Program-made: the position numbers and the translations under genes | Shown here: piece after piece, positions 63,530-64,000 of the stretch | Numbering within the stretch: the first letter of the stretch is position 1 | How the letters are laid out: each line of letters begins with the position of its first letter | NCBI GenBank assembly: GCA_015295835.1 | Contig: DVEG01000027.1 | Coordinates: 1 to 64,000, forward strand | DNA length: 64,000 nucleotides | Reading direction: 5' to 3' | Source: Oscillatoriaceae cyanobacterium M7585_C2015_266 | Lineage (GTDB): Bacteria; Cyanobacteriota; Cyanobacteriia; Cyanobacteriales; Oscillatoriaceae | Notes under the pieces: model-generated | The model's database searches: none | What the model saw: only the letters and a program-made list of their open reading frames with translations | What the model was told of the DNA's origin: nothing

Positions 63530-63838
63530 GTGAGTATTTCTGACCATATTTTCAAACCACACCCCCATGCCTACGATAATCGTATGCGCATTCTCAATCT
63601 TGTCCTTTCTCAGCCAGGACTAAATGCTGAGGAGATCGCGGCCATGATCGGGGTGACTTATAGCACTGTCCATAAGCAGACTCAAGCTCTGATCGGTTTG
63701 GGCTTGATTCACTCTCAGCCTGATCCGGTTAATGCTAGAATGAAACGCTTTTTTTCTGGTCCTGCAACTTTGGAAACGTTTAATCCCAGAAAGAAAAAGT
63801 CGGAGAAAAAGCGATCGCAAAAAAAATTTAGGCTTTAA
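63530..63838 (+). CDS. Winged-helix DNA-binding protein
   Basis: A 102-residue protein starting at GTG 63530, behind AGCAGGAGACTT. The HTH is NRMRILNLVLSQPGLNAEEI with AAMIGVTYSTVHKQTQALIG, typical of MarR/ArsR/LexA-like winged helices, followed by a beta wing (LGLIHSQPDPVNARMKRFF) and a basic tail (RKKKSEKKRSQKKFRL). The tail could bind DNA or RNA non-specifically. It is divergent from DUF2499, with 75 bases between. Confidence 0.75.
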   Translation: MSISDHIFKPHPHAYDNRMRILNLVLSQPGLNAEEIAAMIGVTYSTVHKQTQALIGLGLIHSQPDPVNARMKRFFSGPATLETFNPRKKKSEKKRSQKKFRL

Positions 63839-63910
63839 CCGATGCTAAAAATGCAATTCAATAAATGCAATTTAATAGTAAAATAAAATTGAGGGATTTT
63901 AACTTTGGAA

Positions 63911-63939
63911 AAACCCGGTTTCTTTAAAAAACCGGGTTT
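63911..63939 (+). terminator. Terminator, AAACCCGGTTT hairpin
   Basis: AAACCCGGTTT/AAACCGGGTTT with a 7-base loop, followed by CTTAAAAAAC. It is the same arm sequence as the hairpin at 5963-5991 and ends the winged-helix gene transcript. Confidence 0.75.
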
Positions 63940-64000
63940 CTTAAAAAACTAATATGGGGGTTCTAAAAGCAGTCTGTAGCGGATATTATGGCAAGGGCAA

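Noticed and set aside
62833-63555. A 240-residue minus-strand frame that joins upstream sequence to DUF3593
   Set aside because: The first about 140 residues lack family similarity and overlap the DUF2499 gene in another frame. DUF2499 and DUF3593 each have a good start, so two separate genes fit better.

Overview
The window is a cyanobacterial chromosome segment. The evidence is a photosystem II D1 gene (psbA), the aerobic chlorophyll cyclase gene acsF, a Yfr1-type small RNA between trxA and guaB3, a COP23 protein, many cyanobacterium-specific DUF families (DUF3326, DUF3038/DUF4335, DUF2996, DUF2499/DUF3593), dense HIP1 octamers (GCGATCGC) and zinc-ribbon Ser/Thr kinases with WD40 tails. No tRNA, rRNA, CRISPR array or intact transposase was recognised. 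I cannot name the genus from sequence alone.

Layout. 1-4.3 kb is a decayed locus: two remnants of NAD-dependent sugar epimerases flank a frameshifted glycan-type gene, followed by a broken DsrE gene and an AAA ATPase fragment. 4.3-10.1 kb holds an Hsp70-like protein, an L,D-transpeptidase, KDPG aldolase, an XRE regulator, a NUDIX-like remnant and two radical-SAM proteins. 10.1-14 kb is a photosystem II block: a tiny membrane-protein ORF divergent from a very unusual psbA, then ftsH. 14-24 kb mixes a DMT transporter, ferredoxin, DUF3326/CPBP pair, purN, a sulfotransferase-like gene, LOG protein, trxA, Yfr1, guaB3 and COP23. 24.8-34.9 kb is mostly plus strand: moaD-mutS2-DUF3038-DUF4335, a geranylgeranyl-reductase-like oxidoreductase, a VOC protein, and thrC with a CysO-like sulfur carrier and DUF2996. 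34.9-43.6 kb has a kinase, acsF, an outer-membrane-like protein, a replication-initiator-like pair, a dead RuBisCO activase, thpR, the SRP RNA and small conserved proteins. 43.6-57 kb carries oxoprolinase, a GH13 enzyme, an ABC ATPase, gatA and an intein-free dnaE. 57-62.5 kb is a tandem array of three zinc-ribbon kinases, one degenerate and one with an altered catalytic loop. DUF3593/DUF2499 and a winged-helix regulator close the window.

Most interesting points. (1) The D1 protein has conservative or radical changes at several oxygen-evolving-cluster positions (D61E, D170E, E189D, D342V) and has lost the non-heme-iron histidine H272, so it belongs with the atypical D1 paralogs; it is divergent from a 36-residue membrane-protein ORF. 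(2) A RuBisCO activase with RbcS-like tail is killed by two stops and a frameshift but is otherwise well preserved. (3) A CysO-like sulfur carrier sits directly after threonine synthase. (4) One kinase has HRDIT in place of HRDIK. (5) The octamer GCGAGCGC/GCGCTCGC, one base from HIP1, recurs throughout. At least eight decayed loci show ongoing gene loss.
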